Origin: DAOUMU01 sp034409055
GTDB taxonomy: Bacteria; Chloroflexota; Anaerolineae; 4572-78; J111
Direction: 5' to 3'
DNA length: 64,000 nucleotides
Assembly: GCA_034409055.1 (NCBI GenBank)
Contig: DAOUMU010000356.1
Coordinates: 5,257 to 69,256, forward strand
Shown here: piece after piece, positions 11,040 through 20,220 of the stretch
Layout of the letters: each line of letters starts with the position of its first letter
Position numbering within the stretch: the stretch's first letter is position 1
Position numbers and translations under genes: made by a program
The notes under the pieces: model-generated
Databases searched by the model: none
What the model was told of the DNA's origin: nothing
What the model saw: the letters and a program-made list of their open reading frames with translations, nothing else

Positions 11040-12011
11040 ATGAAAATCCGACCCAAACCAATCCCACGACGCCAGTTTTTGAAATGGCTGACGGTGACCG
11101 GGGCGGGAATGGCCCTGGCCGCGTGTGGCAGTGAGGGCGGGACGGGTGAGGAACAGGTCGCCCAGCCTGAAGCACGCCGGGTGATACCGGAGCCGGCCGC
11201 AGGGCAGGCTTATCTGGCGGTGGCACGGGGCTCTGACCCGGCGGCCATCACCACGGCGGCGCTGGCAGCTATCGGCGGCATCGAACGGTTTGTCCAGGCC
11301 GGTGATGACGTCATCATCAAGCCCAACATCTGCACCGATTATTATCCCTACGAGTATGGCGCGACGACCAATCCCGACGTCGTGGCTACCCTGGTCCGCT
11401 TATGCCAGGGGGTGGGGGCCAAGCAGGTGCGGGTAATGGACATGCCCTTTGGCGGCACGCCGGAAAGCGCCTACGCCCAGAGTGGCATTGCCGAGGCCGT
11501 GACGGCGGCCGGGGGCCAGATGGAGGTGATGAATCGCCACAAGTTCAAAAAAGCAGCCATCCCCGACGGGCGGGATATCAAAGAATGGACCTTTTACCAG
11601 GAGATTCTCCAGGCCGACGTGGTGATAAACGTGCCCATTGCCAAGCATCACAGCCTGGCCCGCTTGAGCCTGGCCGGGAAGAATCTGCTGGGAGTGATCG
11701 CCAGTCCCAGCCGCATTCATGCCAACCTGGGGCAGCGAACCGCCGACCTGGTCAGCCGGGTACGCCCTACTCTGACCGTGGTGGACGCAGTGCGCACCCT
11801 GATGGCCCACGGCCCCACCGGCGGCAACCTGGACGACGTGCGCCTGACCAACACCGTCATCACCAGCCACGATATCGTCGCCGCAGATGCATACGCCACT
11901 ACCCTGTTCGACCTGACCGGGGCCGATATTGCCTACGTCAAAGTGGCTGCCGAGATGGGACTGGGTACAATGGACCTGGAGTCAATTGATGTTGAAGAAA
12001 TTACAGTTTAA
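11040..12011 (+). CDS. Second Tat-exported DUF362 lipoprotein
   Basis: A 323-residue DUF362 protein with a clear Tat-lipoprotein signal: PRRQFLKWLTVTGAG followed by the lipobox LAAC near residue 28. The mature part has the family motifs VIIKPNICTDYYPYEYG, VINVPIAKHHSLARLSLAGKN and the terminal VAAEMGLG. It lacks the long Pro/Thr linker of the preceding paralogue. The AGGGGG before the ATG serves as ribosome-binding site. The 92-base gap to the upstream gene and 75-base gap to the Fe-S gene fit a three-gene operon. The function is inferred only from neighbours: maturation or electron transfer outside the cytoplasm. Confidence 0.8.
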   Translation: MKIRPKPIPRRQFLKWLTVTGAGMALAACGSEGGTGEEQVAQPEARRVIPEPAAGQAYLAVARGSDPAAITTAALAAIGGIERFVQAGDDVIIKPNICTDYYPYEYGATTNPDVVATLVRLCQGVGAKQVRVMDMPFGGTPESAYAQSGIAEAVTAAGGQMEVMNRHKFKKAAIPDGRDIKEWTFYQEILQADVVINVPIAKHHSLARLSLAGKNLLGVIASPSRIHANLGQRTADLVSRVRPTLTVVDAVRTLMAHGPTGGNLDDVRLTNTVITSHDIVAADAYATTLFDLTGADIAYVKVAAEMGLGTMDLESIDVEEITV

Positions 12012-12086
12012 CGAGCTGCCAAAAACTCCCCGCCGTCAGCAACTCCCTACCCCCTACTCCCTACTCCCTACTTCCTACTCCCTATC

Positions 12087-13655
12087 ATGAAACCCCAAAC
12101 TTGGCACCGCCTACGCCAGATTACCCAAATCCTGGCCCTGTTGCTCTTTCTCTACCTTTTTGTATACGCCACTTTCCTGAATCCTCAGCGAGTCTGGGCC
12201 AATCTCTTTTACCGGCTGGATCCCCTCGTCGCCCTGACGGCCATGCTGGCGGGCCGGGCCTGGATCGGCGGGCTGAGCCTGGCCGGGCTAACTCTGCTGG
12301 TAACGCTGATCTTCGGGCGGGTCTGGTGTGGCTGGTTCTGCCCTTTCGGCACCGTGCTGGAATGGCTGGCCCCCCGACGCCAGCGCGCCCGCACCCAGGG
12401 TCCCTCCGAGCGCTGGCGGGTCATCAAGTACGTATTGCTCTTTATTTTGCTCTTCGCCGCCCTGCTGGGGAACCAGACCCTGCTTTTTCTCGATCCCATC
12501 ACCATCATGACCCGGACCATGGCCACTGTTATCTGGCCTGCCCTACGCTATGCCATCTATCAGGCCGAAGCATTCCTTTACCAATTTGAGTTCCTGTGGC
12601 CCTCCCTGGACCTTGTGCACAACGGCCTGGTTTACCCGATTTTCCAGGACGTGGCATCGGTCTTCACCCAGTCAGGGTTGATTTTCCTCTTTTTTGCCGT
12701 GATCGTGGCCCTCAACTGGTGGGCGGAGCGTTTCTGGTGCCGCTATCTCTGCCCGCTGGGCGGGCTGCTGGGGCTGGTTTCTAAGCTGGCCCTGCTGCGA
12801 CGGGACGTGGGCCAGGCTTGTGCGGCCTGCGCCCTGTGTGGTCACGATTGTCCGACCGGGACCATAAATCCCCGGCAAGGCTACCGCAGTGACCCGGCCG
12901 AATGTACGGTCTGTTACAATTGTATCGTGGACTGCTCCCGGGAAGGGGTCGCCTTCCGCTGGCAACTCCCCCACTGGAAACCGGCCAGGTGGCAAGGGTA
13001 CGATCCCAAACGACGAGAGGCGCTGACCGCCCTGGGCATCACCGGGGTCGGGGTGGCCCTGGCCGGGGTCGAGCCGATCACCCAACGCCAGCCGGCAACG
13101 ATGGTCCGTCCGCCCGGCGCGACGCTGACCGACTTTGACAATCTGTGCATCCGCTGCGGCGAGTGTGTGCGCGTCTGTCCGACCCAGGGGCTACAGCCAA
13201 GCCTGTTCGAGGGGGGCTGGCAAAATATATTGACCCCGCGCCTGGTCGCCCGTCTTGGCTACTGTAGTTACAACTGCAACGCCTGTGGTGAAGTCTGCCC
13301 AAGCGGGGCTATCCCTCGCCTCCCTCTCGAAGAGAAACAACAGACCCTCATGGGCCTGGCCAGCATCGACCGGGATCGCTGCCTGCCCTGGGCCTACAAC
13401 ATCCCCTGTATCGTCTGCGAGGAAGCCTGCCCGGTGCCCGACAAGGCCATCCAGCTTCAGGAAACCGGGGCCGTCAATGCCCAAGGCGAACCGGTGACGC
13501 TCCAACTGCCCTCGGTGGTCAAGGAACTGTGCATCGGCTGCGGCATCTGCGAGTACCAATGTCCGATGGGCGGCCAGGCCGCTATTCGGGTCTTTGCCCC
13601 AACTGAGCTAGACGGCTATGTGGGCGTTACGTCCAACTTCGGATCTTCTCCTTAG
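12087..13655 (+). CDS. Polyferredoxin membrane protein (NapH/NosR-like)
   Basis: A 522-residue protein. The N-terminal 230 residues have four to five membrane segments with two CxxxCP motifs (CGWFCPFGTVLEW, CRYLCPLGGLLG) typical of NapH/NosR/CcoG-type quinol-linked electron-transfer proteins. The C-terminal half holds several 4Fe-4S ferredoxin motifs: CAACALCGHDCPTG, CTVCYNCIVDC, CIRCGECVRVCPTQG, CSYNCNACGEVCPSG, CIVCEEACPVP and CIGCGICEYQCP. A single hydrophobic stretch (ALGITGVGVALAGV) separates two cluster groups. It probably passes electrons across the membrane to or from the two DUF362 lipoproteins upstream. No Shine-Dalgarno precedes the ATG: the preceding bases are tandem CCCTACT units (about 12044-12085). 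Family is clear; partner and direction of flow are inferred. Confidence 0.82.
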   Translation: MKPQTWHRLRQITQILALLLFLYLFVYATFLNPQRVWANLFYRLDPLVALTAMLAGRAWIGGLSLAGLTLLVTLIFGRVWCGWFCPFGTVLEWLAPRRQRARTQGPSERWRVIKYVLLFILLFAALLGNQTLLFLDPITIMTRTMATVIWPALRYAIYQAEAFLYQFEFLWPSLDLVHNGLVYPIFQDVASVFTQSGLIFLFFAVIVALNWWAERFWCRYLCPLGGLLGLVSKLALLRRDVGQACAACALCGHDCPTGTINPRQGYRSDPAECTVCYNCIVDCSREGVAFRWQLPHWKPARWQGYDPKRREALTALGITGVGVALAGVEPITQRQPATMVRPPGATLTDFDNLCIRCGECVRVCPTQGLQPSLFEGGWQNILTPRLVARLGYCSYNCNACGEVCPSGAIPRLPLEEKQQTLMGLASIDRDRCLPWAYNIPCIVCEEACPVPDKAIQLQETGAVNAQGEPVTLQLPSVVKELCIGCGICEYQCPMGGQAAIRVFAPTELDGYVGVTSNFGSSP

Positions 13656-13717
13656 CCATCGTCCACATATAAACGTATACTTAACACGGCCACAAAGTAA
13701 CAATTTAACATACGTGA

Positions 13718-13798
13718 ATAGGACGCAGATTAACGCAGATTTTCGCAGATTTATCCTATCCTATTTATCAGCGTTTATCAGCGAAAATCTGCGTCCCA
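13718..13798. repeat. Palindromic repeat with GGACGCAGATT units
   Basis: The left half carries GGACGCAGATTAACGCAG and the right half ends GCGAAAATCTGCGTCC. Together they form an imperfect hairpin with internal repeats of CGCAGATT and CAGCGTTTAT. It lies between the convergent ends of the Fe-S gene and the GH1 gene and could act as a bidirectional terminator or be a dispersed repeat. There is no long T-run. Confidence 0.6.
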
Positions 13799-13816
13799 TA
13801 CAAGCGTTTCTACGGG

Positions 13817-15166
13817 CTACGCCTGAACGCCGTTTTGGCCGATGACCTCGCTGTACCAGCGGGCGCTCTGTTTGGGGATGCGTCGGCCCGTGTCGTACTC
13901 AACTCGCACGATACCAAAACGCTTGGACACCCCATCAGCCCACTCAAAGTTATCCAGCAGGCTCCAAACATAGTAACCCTTTAAGTTGACGCCAGCCTGG
14001 ATGGCGTCGTAAACGGCCATCAGGTGTGCCCGCAGATAATTGATTCGACCTGCGTCGGCTACAAACCCATTTTCAGCGGGGATATCGTCAACCGCACAAC
14101 CGTTTTCGGTAATGAAAATCTTGGGGTTACCGTAGTTCTCCTTGAGATTGAGCAACGTGGCCGTAAGGCCGAGGGGGTTGATTCCCCAGCCCATAGCCGT
14201 ATGGCCCCAATTTGGCGCACGGACAAAATCCGAGTCTATCTTCAACAGCCCACCCCGATGAGAGAAGCGAACGGCGAGGGTCATGTAGTAGTTCACCCCC
14301 AGAAAATCAATAGGCTGGTTGATCAAGTTCATATGGCCAGCTTGTATATGCGGTGCATGTGGGCCAATCCACTCAAAAAGCATGTCAGGATACTGTCCCT
14401 TGAAGAGTGGATCAAGAAAAACGGCGTGGGTCATTTCATACCGGCGCCGGCAGGCAGCCTGATCGGCTTCGCTATCGGTGGCCGGCTGGTGATGCTGCAA
14501 ATCTAGAACAATGCCGATTTCACCTTTGTATCCTCCTTCCCGAAACGCCTGGACAGCTTTACCGTGCGCCAGAAGCAAATGATGGGCTGATTGAAATGCC
14601 TGAGAATAATCGGCAATCCCTGGCGCAAATTCGCCAAAGGCATATCCCATAAAAGCCACCACCCACGGTTCATTGTGGGTAGCCCATATAGGCACCCGGT
14701 CGCCCAGCCGGTCGAACATCACCCGGGCATAGTCGGCGAACCAATCGGCGCTGTCGCGGTTGGGCCAGCCGCCCCGGTCTTGAAGTACCTGGGGGAAATC
14801 CCAATGGTTGAGGGTGGCATTGGGCACAATCCCCGCGGCTAACAGATGGTCCACCAGCCGGTCGTAAAAATCTAAGCCTTTCTCGTTGACGGTTCCGCGT
14901 CCTTCCGGCAGCACTCGCGGCCAGGAGATAGAAAAGCGATAGGTTTTCAGGCCCAGTTCTTTCATCAGAGCCACATCTTCCGGCATGCGGTGATAATGGT
15001 TGCAGGCCACATCACCGGTATCACCGTTCAAGATCTTATAGGGACTATGGGAAAAACGATCCCAGATACTTTCACCTTTGCCGTCTTCGTTCCAGGCCCC
15101 TTCAATCTGGTAGGCAGCCGTGGCTGCTCCCCACAAAAATCCCTTGGGAAATTGTCGTAAACTCAT
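13817..15166 (-). CDS. GH1 family beta-glucosidase / beta-glycosidase
   Basis: A 449-residue glycoside hydrolase family 1 enzyme of normal length, cytoplasmic (no signal peptide). The N-terminal signature FLWGAATAAYQIEGAWNEDG, the acid/base Glu in ATHNEPW and the nucleophile Glu in FITENGCA are present, so it should be active as a retaining beta-glycosidase. It starts 14 nt after the stop of the GH130 gene and is the last gene of the LacI-ABC-GH130-GH1 run. With GH130 it probably breaks down imported short beta-linked oligosaccharides. Exact specificity (gluco- versus manno-side) cannot be read from sequence. Confidence 0.92.
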   Translation of the reverse strand: MSLRQFPKGFLWGAATAAYQIEGAWNEDGKGESIWDRFSHSPYKILNGDTGDVACNHYHRMPEDVALMKELGLKTYRFSISWPRVLPEGRGTVNEKGLDFYDRLVDHLLAAGIVPNATLNHWDFPQVLQDRGGWPNRDSADWFADYARVMFDRLGDRVPIWATHNEPWVVAFMGYAFGEFAPGIADYSQAFQSAHHLLLAHGKAVQAFREGGYKGEIGIVLDLQHHQPATDSEADQAACRRRYEMTHAVFLDPLFKGQYPDMLFEWIGPHAPHIQAGHMNLINQPIDFLGVNYYMTLAVRFSHRGGLLKIDSDFVRAPNWGHTAMGWGINPLGLTATLLNLKENYGNPKIFITENGCAVDDIPAENGFVADAGRINYLRAHLMAVYDAIQAGVNLKGYYVWSLLDNFEWADGVSKRFGIVRVEYDTGRRIPKQSARWYSEVIGQNGVQA

Positions 15167-15180
15167 TTTAGATTTCTTTT

Positions 15181-16182
15181 TTACACCTTTGAGTTGTGTT
15201 TGGTAAAGTCAATCAATTCGTCAATATAAGCGAAGGCGAGACAGGTAACCGTGTCGGCGCCACCATAGTAAACGGTCAGACGTCCGCTTTCGGCATCGGC
15301 CAGCGCAGCACAAGGAAAGACCACATTGGGCACATCGCCCACGCACTCATACATCATTTGCGGCGAGAGAAGATAGGGTTCAGTCCGACACATCACCTTC
15401 CACGGCTGGTCAATATCCAGCAAAGCCGCCCCCATACTGTAAACAAAACCATTACACGAGGTGAGAACACCGTGGTAAATCAGCAGCCAGCCCTCGGTGG
15501 TTTCAATGGGAGTAGGCCCGGCGCCAATCTTGGTGCTTTGCCAGCCTTCGGTTGTGCCCATCACATAGCGATGGCAGCCCCAGTGGATCATATCGGGGCT
15601 TTCGCTGTAGAAAATGTCACCAAAAGGGGTATGCCCGTTATCGCTGGGACGGTTGAGCATAGCATATTTACCCTTGATTTTGCGCGGAAATAGCACCCCG
15701 TTTCGGTTGAAGGGAACATAGGCGTTTTCCAATTGGTAGAACGTTTCAAAATTATGGGTGTAGCCCACCCCAATGGTCGGGCCATGATAGCCGTTGCACC
15801 AGGTTACGTAATACCGATCTTCCAGCCAGCAAACGCGGGGATCGTAGGCATATTCAAAGACAATAATATCGTTGATAGCCGGATTATCGGGCCAGAATTC
15901 AATACGTTCATTTTTAATGGTCCAATTGACGCCATCCGAACTTTTGCCACTATGCATTTGCATGACCCGTCGTTTATCGTCGCAGCGAAAAACTCCGGCA
16001 AAACCATCCTGGTAGGGCACCACGGCGCTGTTAAAAATGCTGTTAGCACTGGGGATTAAATCGCGCGGAATAATGGGGTTACGTTGCGAGCGCCACATCA
16101 CCTCGCAATGGCCGGCCGGTTTTTCTTCCCACGGAATGTTGGGCAAAGCCGGACCAATGATTGTCTGTTTCCTTTCTGGCAT
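15181..16182 (-). CDS. GH130 family glycoside phosphorylase/hydrolase (beta-mannoside type)
   Basis: A 333-residue GH130 protein. The fold signature is visible in WRSQRNPIIPRDLIPSANSI, VFRCDDKRRVMQMH, YDPRVCWLEDRYYVTWCNGY and ISYSESPDMIHWG-like blade motifs of a five-bladed propeller. GH130 enzymes phosphorolyse or hydrolyse beta-1,4- or beta-1,2-mannosides, giving mannose-1-phosphate in the phosphorylases. There is no signal peptide, so it acts in the cytoplasm on imported sugar. AGGAG sits 8 nt before the ATG. The gene follows the ABC transporter genes after a 145-base gap and precedes GH1. Mannoside specificity is inferred from the family. Confidence 0.88.
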   Translation of the reverse strand: MPERKQTIIGPALPNIPWEEKPAGHCEVMWRSQRNPIIPRDLIPSANSIFNSAVVPYQDGFAGVFRCDDKRRVMQMHSGKSSDGVNWTIKNERIEFWPDNPAINDIIVFEYAYDPRVCWLEDRYYVTWCNGYHGPTIGVGYTHNFETFYQLENAYVPFNRNGVLFPRKIKGKYAMLNRPSDNGHTPFGDIFYSESPDMIHWGCHRYVMGTTEGWQSTKIGAGPTPIETTEGWLLIYHGVLTSCNGFVYSMGAALLDIDQPWKVMCRTEPYLLSPQMMYECVGDVPNVVFPCAALADAESGRLTVYYGGADTVTCLAFAYIDELIDFTKHNSKV

Positions 16183-16327
16183 AGATTTTGCTCCTGAGGA
16201 TAAATTTGTAGAAATCCCTTATTTTGTAAACTGGGATAGGGCGTAAAATGATCGATTTTTTGGAAACCCGTCAAGGTTTACACCGTCATATTGAAAACTG
16301 CTGGTACCTCGGCCGACAGCTTGCCCC
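16183..16327. other. Gap between transporter and glycosidase genes
   Basis: These 145 bases separate the last ABC ATPase gene from GH130, both on the minus strand. They contain a small CTCGGCCGACAGCTTG-rich stretch but no strong terminator with a T-run, so readthrough from the transporter genes is possible. No LacI-type TTAAACAA motif was seen here. Confidence 0.3.
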
Positions 16328-17275
16328 TTACAGCTTGCTGCACGCCACAAAATGATCAGGGACTACCTCTACCAGCGGGGGTTTGTCTCTGGCACAACTT
16401 TCATCTTTGGCCGGGAGTGGGCATCTGGCGTAATAGACACAACCGCCGGTAAACTCTGCCTGCTTTGCTTTCAGCTCCACCTCTACCTCTGCCTCTTCCC
16501 ATTTCTTATCCAGGCGTGGCACAGAAGCCATGAGCATTTTTGTGTATGGATGAAGCGGATTGAAGTATATTTTCTCTGTTGAGCCCATCTCCGCCACACA
16601 GCCTCTATAGAGAATCACCGCTTTTTCGCTGATGTAATAACCCAGCGAGAGATCGTGCGTGATGAAAAGAATAGACAGGCCACGAGATTTGAGGTCTGCC
16701 AGCAAGTTGAGAACATCGATCCGGGTGGAGGCATCGAGCATACTGATGACCTCATCGGCCACCAAAAACTGAACATCTAGCAACAGGGCACGGGCGATGA
16801 GAAGACGTTGAAGCTGCCCGCCACTAAGCTGGTGAGGAAATTTATTCAAGACCTGATCAGGATTCAGACCGACAGCCTCTAATGAACTCTTTAGCTTATG
16901 ATCCCAAACCGGGTCCTTTATCTCCGGAAAAAACTCATCCTTGATGATCCTAAAAATCCGATCAGCCTTGAAGATGGGGTTATAGGAGCTAAATGGGTCT
17001 TGAAAAACGCCCTGTACTTTCCGATAGTAATCTTTAAGTTTACCTCTTCTAAGGGTGGAAATGTCAACGCCGTTGACTATAATCGCCCCCGAGCTTATCG
17101 GGATGAGACGTAAAATCATCTTCCCGATTGTACTTTTCCCGCTTCCACTCTCACCGATTAGGGAGACAACCTCTCCATCTTCAATGTCAAAGCTGACATC
17201 ACTTACGGCGTGGAGTTCTTTCCCGCCGAAGGTTCCAACCTTATAGACTTTTGATATATTGTCGAGCTTAAGCAT
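16328..17275 (-). CDS. ABC transporter ATP-binding protein, Opp/Dpp F-type
   Basis: A 315-residue ATPase of the oligopeptide-type importers. It has Walker A GESGSGKST, the signature LSGGQLQRLLIARAL, Walker B VQFLVADEVISMLD, the H-loop LFITHDLS and the C-terminal oligopeptide-transporter extension (CVYYARCPLP). The start at 17275 is chosen because AAGGAG lies 10 nt upstream and the ATG overlaps the previous gene's stop (ATGCTTAA). A longer frame upstream is not needed. In such importers F and D form a heterodimer on the permease pair. In Thermotoga and relatives this transporter type imports oligosaccharides, which fits the neighbouring GH130 and GH1. Confidence 0.9.
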   Translation of the reverse strand: MLKLDNISKVYKVGTFGGKELHAVSDVSFDIEDGEVVSLIGESGSGKSTIGKMILRLIPISSGAIIVNGVDISTLRRGKLKDYYRKVQGVFQDPFSSYNPIFKADRIFRIIKDEFFPEIKDPVWDHKLKSSLEAVGLNPDQVLNKFPHQLSGGQLQRLLIARALLLDVQFLVADEVISMLDASTRIDVLNLLADLKSRGLSILFITHDLSLGYYISEKAVILYRGCVAEMGSTEKIYFNPLHPYTKMLMASVPRLDKKWEEAEVEVELKAKQAEFTGGCVYYARCPLPAKDESCARDKPPLVEVVPDHFVACSKL

Positions 17276-18230
17276 TCTTTTCGAACTCCTTCCAACAAGC
17301 AACGAAGTAGCCCTTCTCGACTTCAATAAACGGAGGCTCTTCCAGGCATTTATCAAACGCGACGGGACATCGGTCTCTGAAGCGACATCCGACTGGAGGA
17401 TCGAGCAACAACGGGGGGCGTCCGGGAATGCCTGCCAGTCTTTTCTTGGAATATTTCACGCCGATTTCCGGTAATGATGAAATCAGTAGCTTTGTATATG
17501 GATGCCGGGGAGAATTTATGATCACCTCGGTAGCGGCTTTTTCAGCCAGTTGGCCTGCGTACATGACCATAATGCTATCTGCAATCTGGTAAAGTATCGA
17601 AATATCATGGGTAATAACGATCATGCTTTTGACAAATTCCCGGTCTCGAAATTCGACGAGCATCTCTGCGACAGCTTTTTGTGTGGAAACGTCAAGGGCC
17701 GAGGTAATCTCGTCGGCGATGAGCAGTGAAGGATTCAGTAAAGTAGATAGAACCATCACCATTCTTTGCTTCATCCCGCCTGACAGCTCTATAGGGTACA
17801 TTTTTAGTACATCGTGGGATAATTCCACCAGATCAAGTCTCCGCTTTAACTCAGGCAGCGTGGTTTTGAAGCTAACCCCTCTAGATTCGAGTAGTTCTGA
17901 TATCATCTTGCCTATTTTTCGCGTCGGATTCATGGCACTCATAGCGTACTGCGGTATGATGGAAACCTTTTTGAACCTGAAAGGATTCATCTTTTCCGTG
18001 TCCCAGATGGGTAGCTCTTCGCCGTCGAGTGTCACACGGCCCCGGACAAATTTCTTGGGAGGGGTTAAGTGGATCAGGCTGTAGCCGAGCGTGGTTTTTC
18101 CGCAGCCCGATTCGCCGGCCAGCCCCATGATTTCCCCATCCTCGATGGCGAATGTTGCGCCCTCCAGTGCTCTGACATCCCCTTTCAGGGTTTGATAGTA
18201 AACGGTGAGGTTTTCTACGTGTAAACTCAT
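17268..18230 (-). CDS. ABC transporter ATP-binding protein, Opp/Dpp D-type
   Basis: A 320-residue ATPase partner of the F-type subunit. Motifs are Walker A GESGCGKTTLG, signature ELSGGMKQRMVM, Walker B LLIADEITSALDV and H-loop VITHDISIL. The C-terminal Cys-containing extension (CRFRDRCPVAFDKC) is typical of this family. The start at 18230 (MSLHVENLTVYYQ) leaves 4 nt to the upstream permease stop. The gene overlaps the following ATPase gene by 8 nt, which indicates translational coupling. The substrate is probably an oligosaccharide, inferred from the locus. Confidence 0.9.
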   Translation of the reverse strand: MSLHVENLTVYYQTLKGDVRALEGATFAIEDGEIMGLAGESGCGKTTLGYSLIHLTPPKKFVRGRVTLDGEELPIWDTEKMNPFRFKKVSIIPQYAMSAMNPTRKIGKMISELLESRGVSFKTTLPELKRRLDLVELSHDVLKMYPIELSGGMKQRMVMVLSTLLNPSLLIADEITSALDVSTQKAVAEMLVEFRDREFVKSMIVITHDISILYQIADSIMVMYAGQLAEKAATEVIINSPRHPYTKLLISSLPEIGVKYSKKRLAGIPGRPPLLLDPPVGCRFRDRCPVAFDKCLEEPPFIEVEKGYFVACWKEFEKNA

Positions 18231-18234
18231 GTTT

Positions 18235-19101
18235 TTACATCTCCCTGAGTTTGGGGTTAAAGACTTCGTCCAGTCCAACGTTCGTGACGTACAGCGCACC
18301 GACGATGGCTGTGATGGCCACGCCCGGTGGAACGAACCACCACCAGATACCCAGAAGCAGAGCGCCCCAGAGGACTGCGTTGTTCATCATCAGACCCAGT
18401 GACATCGCATCCGTTGGACCGAGGCCGATGAAATCCAGCGTGGCAGCAATGAGGACCGCTCCGCCAAACTGGAGAATGAAGACCAGCAACAGATAGGACA
18501 TCATATTTGGCGCGATCTCGGTGAAGATAATCTTGCCGGATTTCATACCGCTCAACCGGGCCAGGTCAACAAAATCCCGGGTGCGTAATGAGAATGTCTG
18601 CGCGCGGATGGCCCTGGCCGCCCAGGGCCAGGCTGTACACCCAATAAAGACACTTTCTATAAGAAGGCCCCGAACTTCAAGATAGGCTGCTACTATCAGA
18701 AGAACAGCCAGCGTTGGAATAACCAGGACAATGTTGGTAATCATGTTAAGTATTTCATCAACGACACCACCACGATAACCGGCCGTGAAACCGACCAGTA
18801 TTCCTAAAAGGGTTCCAAGTCCTCCGCCGATAATTCCCACCAGGAAGGATGCTTTCAGGCCATATACGAACTGGGTAAAAACGTCCTGTCCGAAGGTCGT
18901 GGTTCCGAACCAGTATTCGGAGGATGGAGGGACGGCAGCTGGCCCTATGTAATCCAGAGGTTGGTAGTCCGTAAGCAGCGGGCCAACAAATGTAAGAACA
19001 ACGAAAACCAAAAGGACGGCTAAGCCAATTTTTAGTTTGTTGTTCCTCAGCGCAAAATATAGAAATTCATTTTTCTTTTTTAGGCTTATCATACTATTCA
19101 C
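18235..19101 (-). CDS. ABC transporter permease, Opp/Dpp C-type
   Basis: A 288-residue permease with about six membrane segments and an N-terminal short cytoplasmic Lys-rich tail. The EAA-type coupling loop is ARLSGMKSGKIIFTEIAPN. It overlaps the end of the B-type permease gene by 8 nt (18235-19101 versus 19094-20080). The C-type and B-type subunits form the membrane pore. Length and topology are normal for the family. It belongs to the LacI-regulated glycan locus. Confidence 0.9.
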   Translation of the reverse strand: MNSMISLKKKNEFLYFALRNNKLKIGLAVLLVFVVLTFVGPLLTDYQPLDYIGPAAVPPSSEYWFGTTTFGQDVFTQFVYGLKASFLVGIIGGGLGTLLGILVGFTAGYRGGVVDEILNMITNIVLVIPTLAVLLIVAAYLEVRGLLIESVFIGCTAWPWAARAIRAQTFSLRTRDFVDLARLSGMKSGKIIFTEIAPNMMSYLLLVFILQFGGAVLIAATLDFIGLGPTDAMSLGLMMNNAVLWGALLLGIWWWFVPPGVAITAIVGALYVTNVGLDEVFNPKLREM

Positions 19102-20080
19102 CTTGCATCCCTGCGCGCGTTCTCGGATCTACGATGACGTAAGCGATATCAATGGCAAAATTTGCCAGCAGCACGCCGATAATGATGAAGAGGAAACATC
19201 CCTGGATGAGGAAGTAATCCCTGGTGTTAATAGCCTGCAGAATCAGATACCCAATGCCGGGGTATGAGAACACGACTTCTGTGACCAGCGCGCCCGCAAC
19301 GATAACGCCCAACTGAAGCGCCAGGCCGGTGATTTGGGGCAGGATGGCGTTATTGAAGGCGTATTTTCTGACCAGTCTTCTGGGCGCTCCCACCGCTTCC
19401 AGGTAGTGCGAATAATCTGCCTCAAGTTCGTAAATAATCATATTGCGCATGCCAATGGCCCAACCGCCAAACATTACCAGAAAGAGGGAGGCAAAGGGCA
19501 GGAACCAGTGCTGCAGAACGCTCCAGATAAAAGCCCATGACCATGTGGGCGTCATAGCGTAGCTGTATCCGCCCGAGATCGGAAAGATCCCAAGCACGAT
19601 TCCCAAGGCCCAGGCCAGCACCATCGCCAGCCACATGTAAGGGGTCGCCGTCAGGATGTAGCCGAGCGGCAATATTGTGTTGTCCAGTCGTTCGGAGCGC
19701 GCGGCGAAAGCGCCGAACCAGTTTCCCGCAAACCAGCTTAACAGGATCGCCGGAATCAGCAGAAGGAGGCTAAAGGGTACGGCCCTCATGATGACCGTTG
19801 TCACTGGCAGCGGAAACACATACACGCTTATGCCGAGGTCGCCATGCAAAAGGGCTTTCCAGAAATTAATGTACTGTTGCCAGAGGGGAACATCCAATCC
19901 AAAAATTTCCGTGTAATAACCGTGCATCAACTCAGTTGCCTCAGCGAACGAACCAGCCCTGGCCATCAATACGTCAACAGGGTTGCCAGGCATAAGGCGT
20001 GGAATCATCCAATCAATGGTCACCGCCACAAAAAACGTCAGGATGTAAATGAGTATTTTTCTCCCGAAATAGCGTCTCAC
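19094..20080 (-). CDS. ABC transporter permease, Opp/Dpp B-type
   Basis: A 328-residue permease, the B subunit of the importer, with about six membrane segments. The first segment IYILTFFVAVTIDWMIPRLMPG leads into the family motif MPGNP. The coupling loop is YLEAVGAPRRLVRKYAFNNA. Translation seems to start at a GTG at 20080-20078, just after AAGGAGG; an out-of-frame ATG overlaps it (ATGTGA). It follows the binding-protein gene after 140 bases that contain a strong hairpin terminator (20105-20144). Confidence 0.88.
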   Translation of the reverse strand: MRRYFGRKILIYILTFFVAVTIDWMIPRLMPGNPVDVLMARAGSFAEATELMHGYYTEIFGLDVPLWQQYINFWKALLHGDLGISVYVFPLPVTTVIMRAVPFSLLLLIPAILLSWFAGNWFGAFAARSERLDNTILPLGYILTATPYMWLAMVLAWALGIVLGIFPISGGYSYAMTPTWSWAFIWSVLQHWFLPFASLFLVMFGGWAIGMRNMIIYELEADYSHYLEAVGAPRRLVRKYAFNNAILPQITGLALQLGVIVAGALVTEVVFSYPGIGYLILQAINTRDYFLIQGCFLFIIIGVLLANFAIDIAYVIVDPRTRAGMQGE

Positions 20081-20104
20081 ATTGCCTCCTTGAAAGAGGA
20101 TTGC

Positions 20105-20144
20105 AAAAAAAAACGCCCCTCCCGCAAACTCAGAAGGAGGGGCG
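20105..20144 (-). terminator. Intrinsic terminator between binding-protein and permease genes
   Basis: The 9-bp perfect stem CGCCCCTCC / GGAGGGGCG (20114-20122 and 20136-20144) is followed on the minus strand by nine T residues. It lies after the solute-binding protein gene and before the permease genes of the same locus, so partial termination here would give more binding protein than transporter. Confidence 0.85.
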
Positions 20145-20220
20145 GGGCTTGTTTCAGATGGTGTGGGGGCGCATCACCATGCGCCCTCTGCATCCGTTAA
20201 AGAGGGACAAAGATGATATG

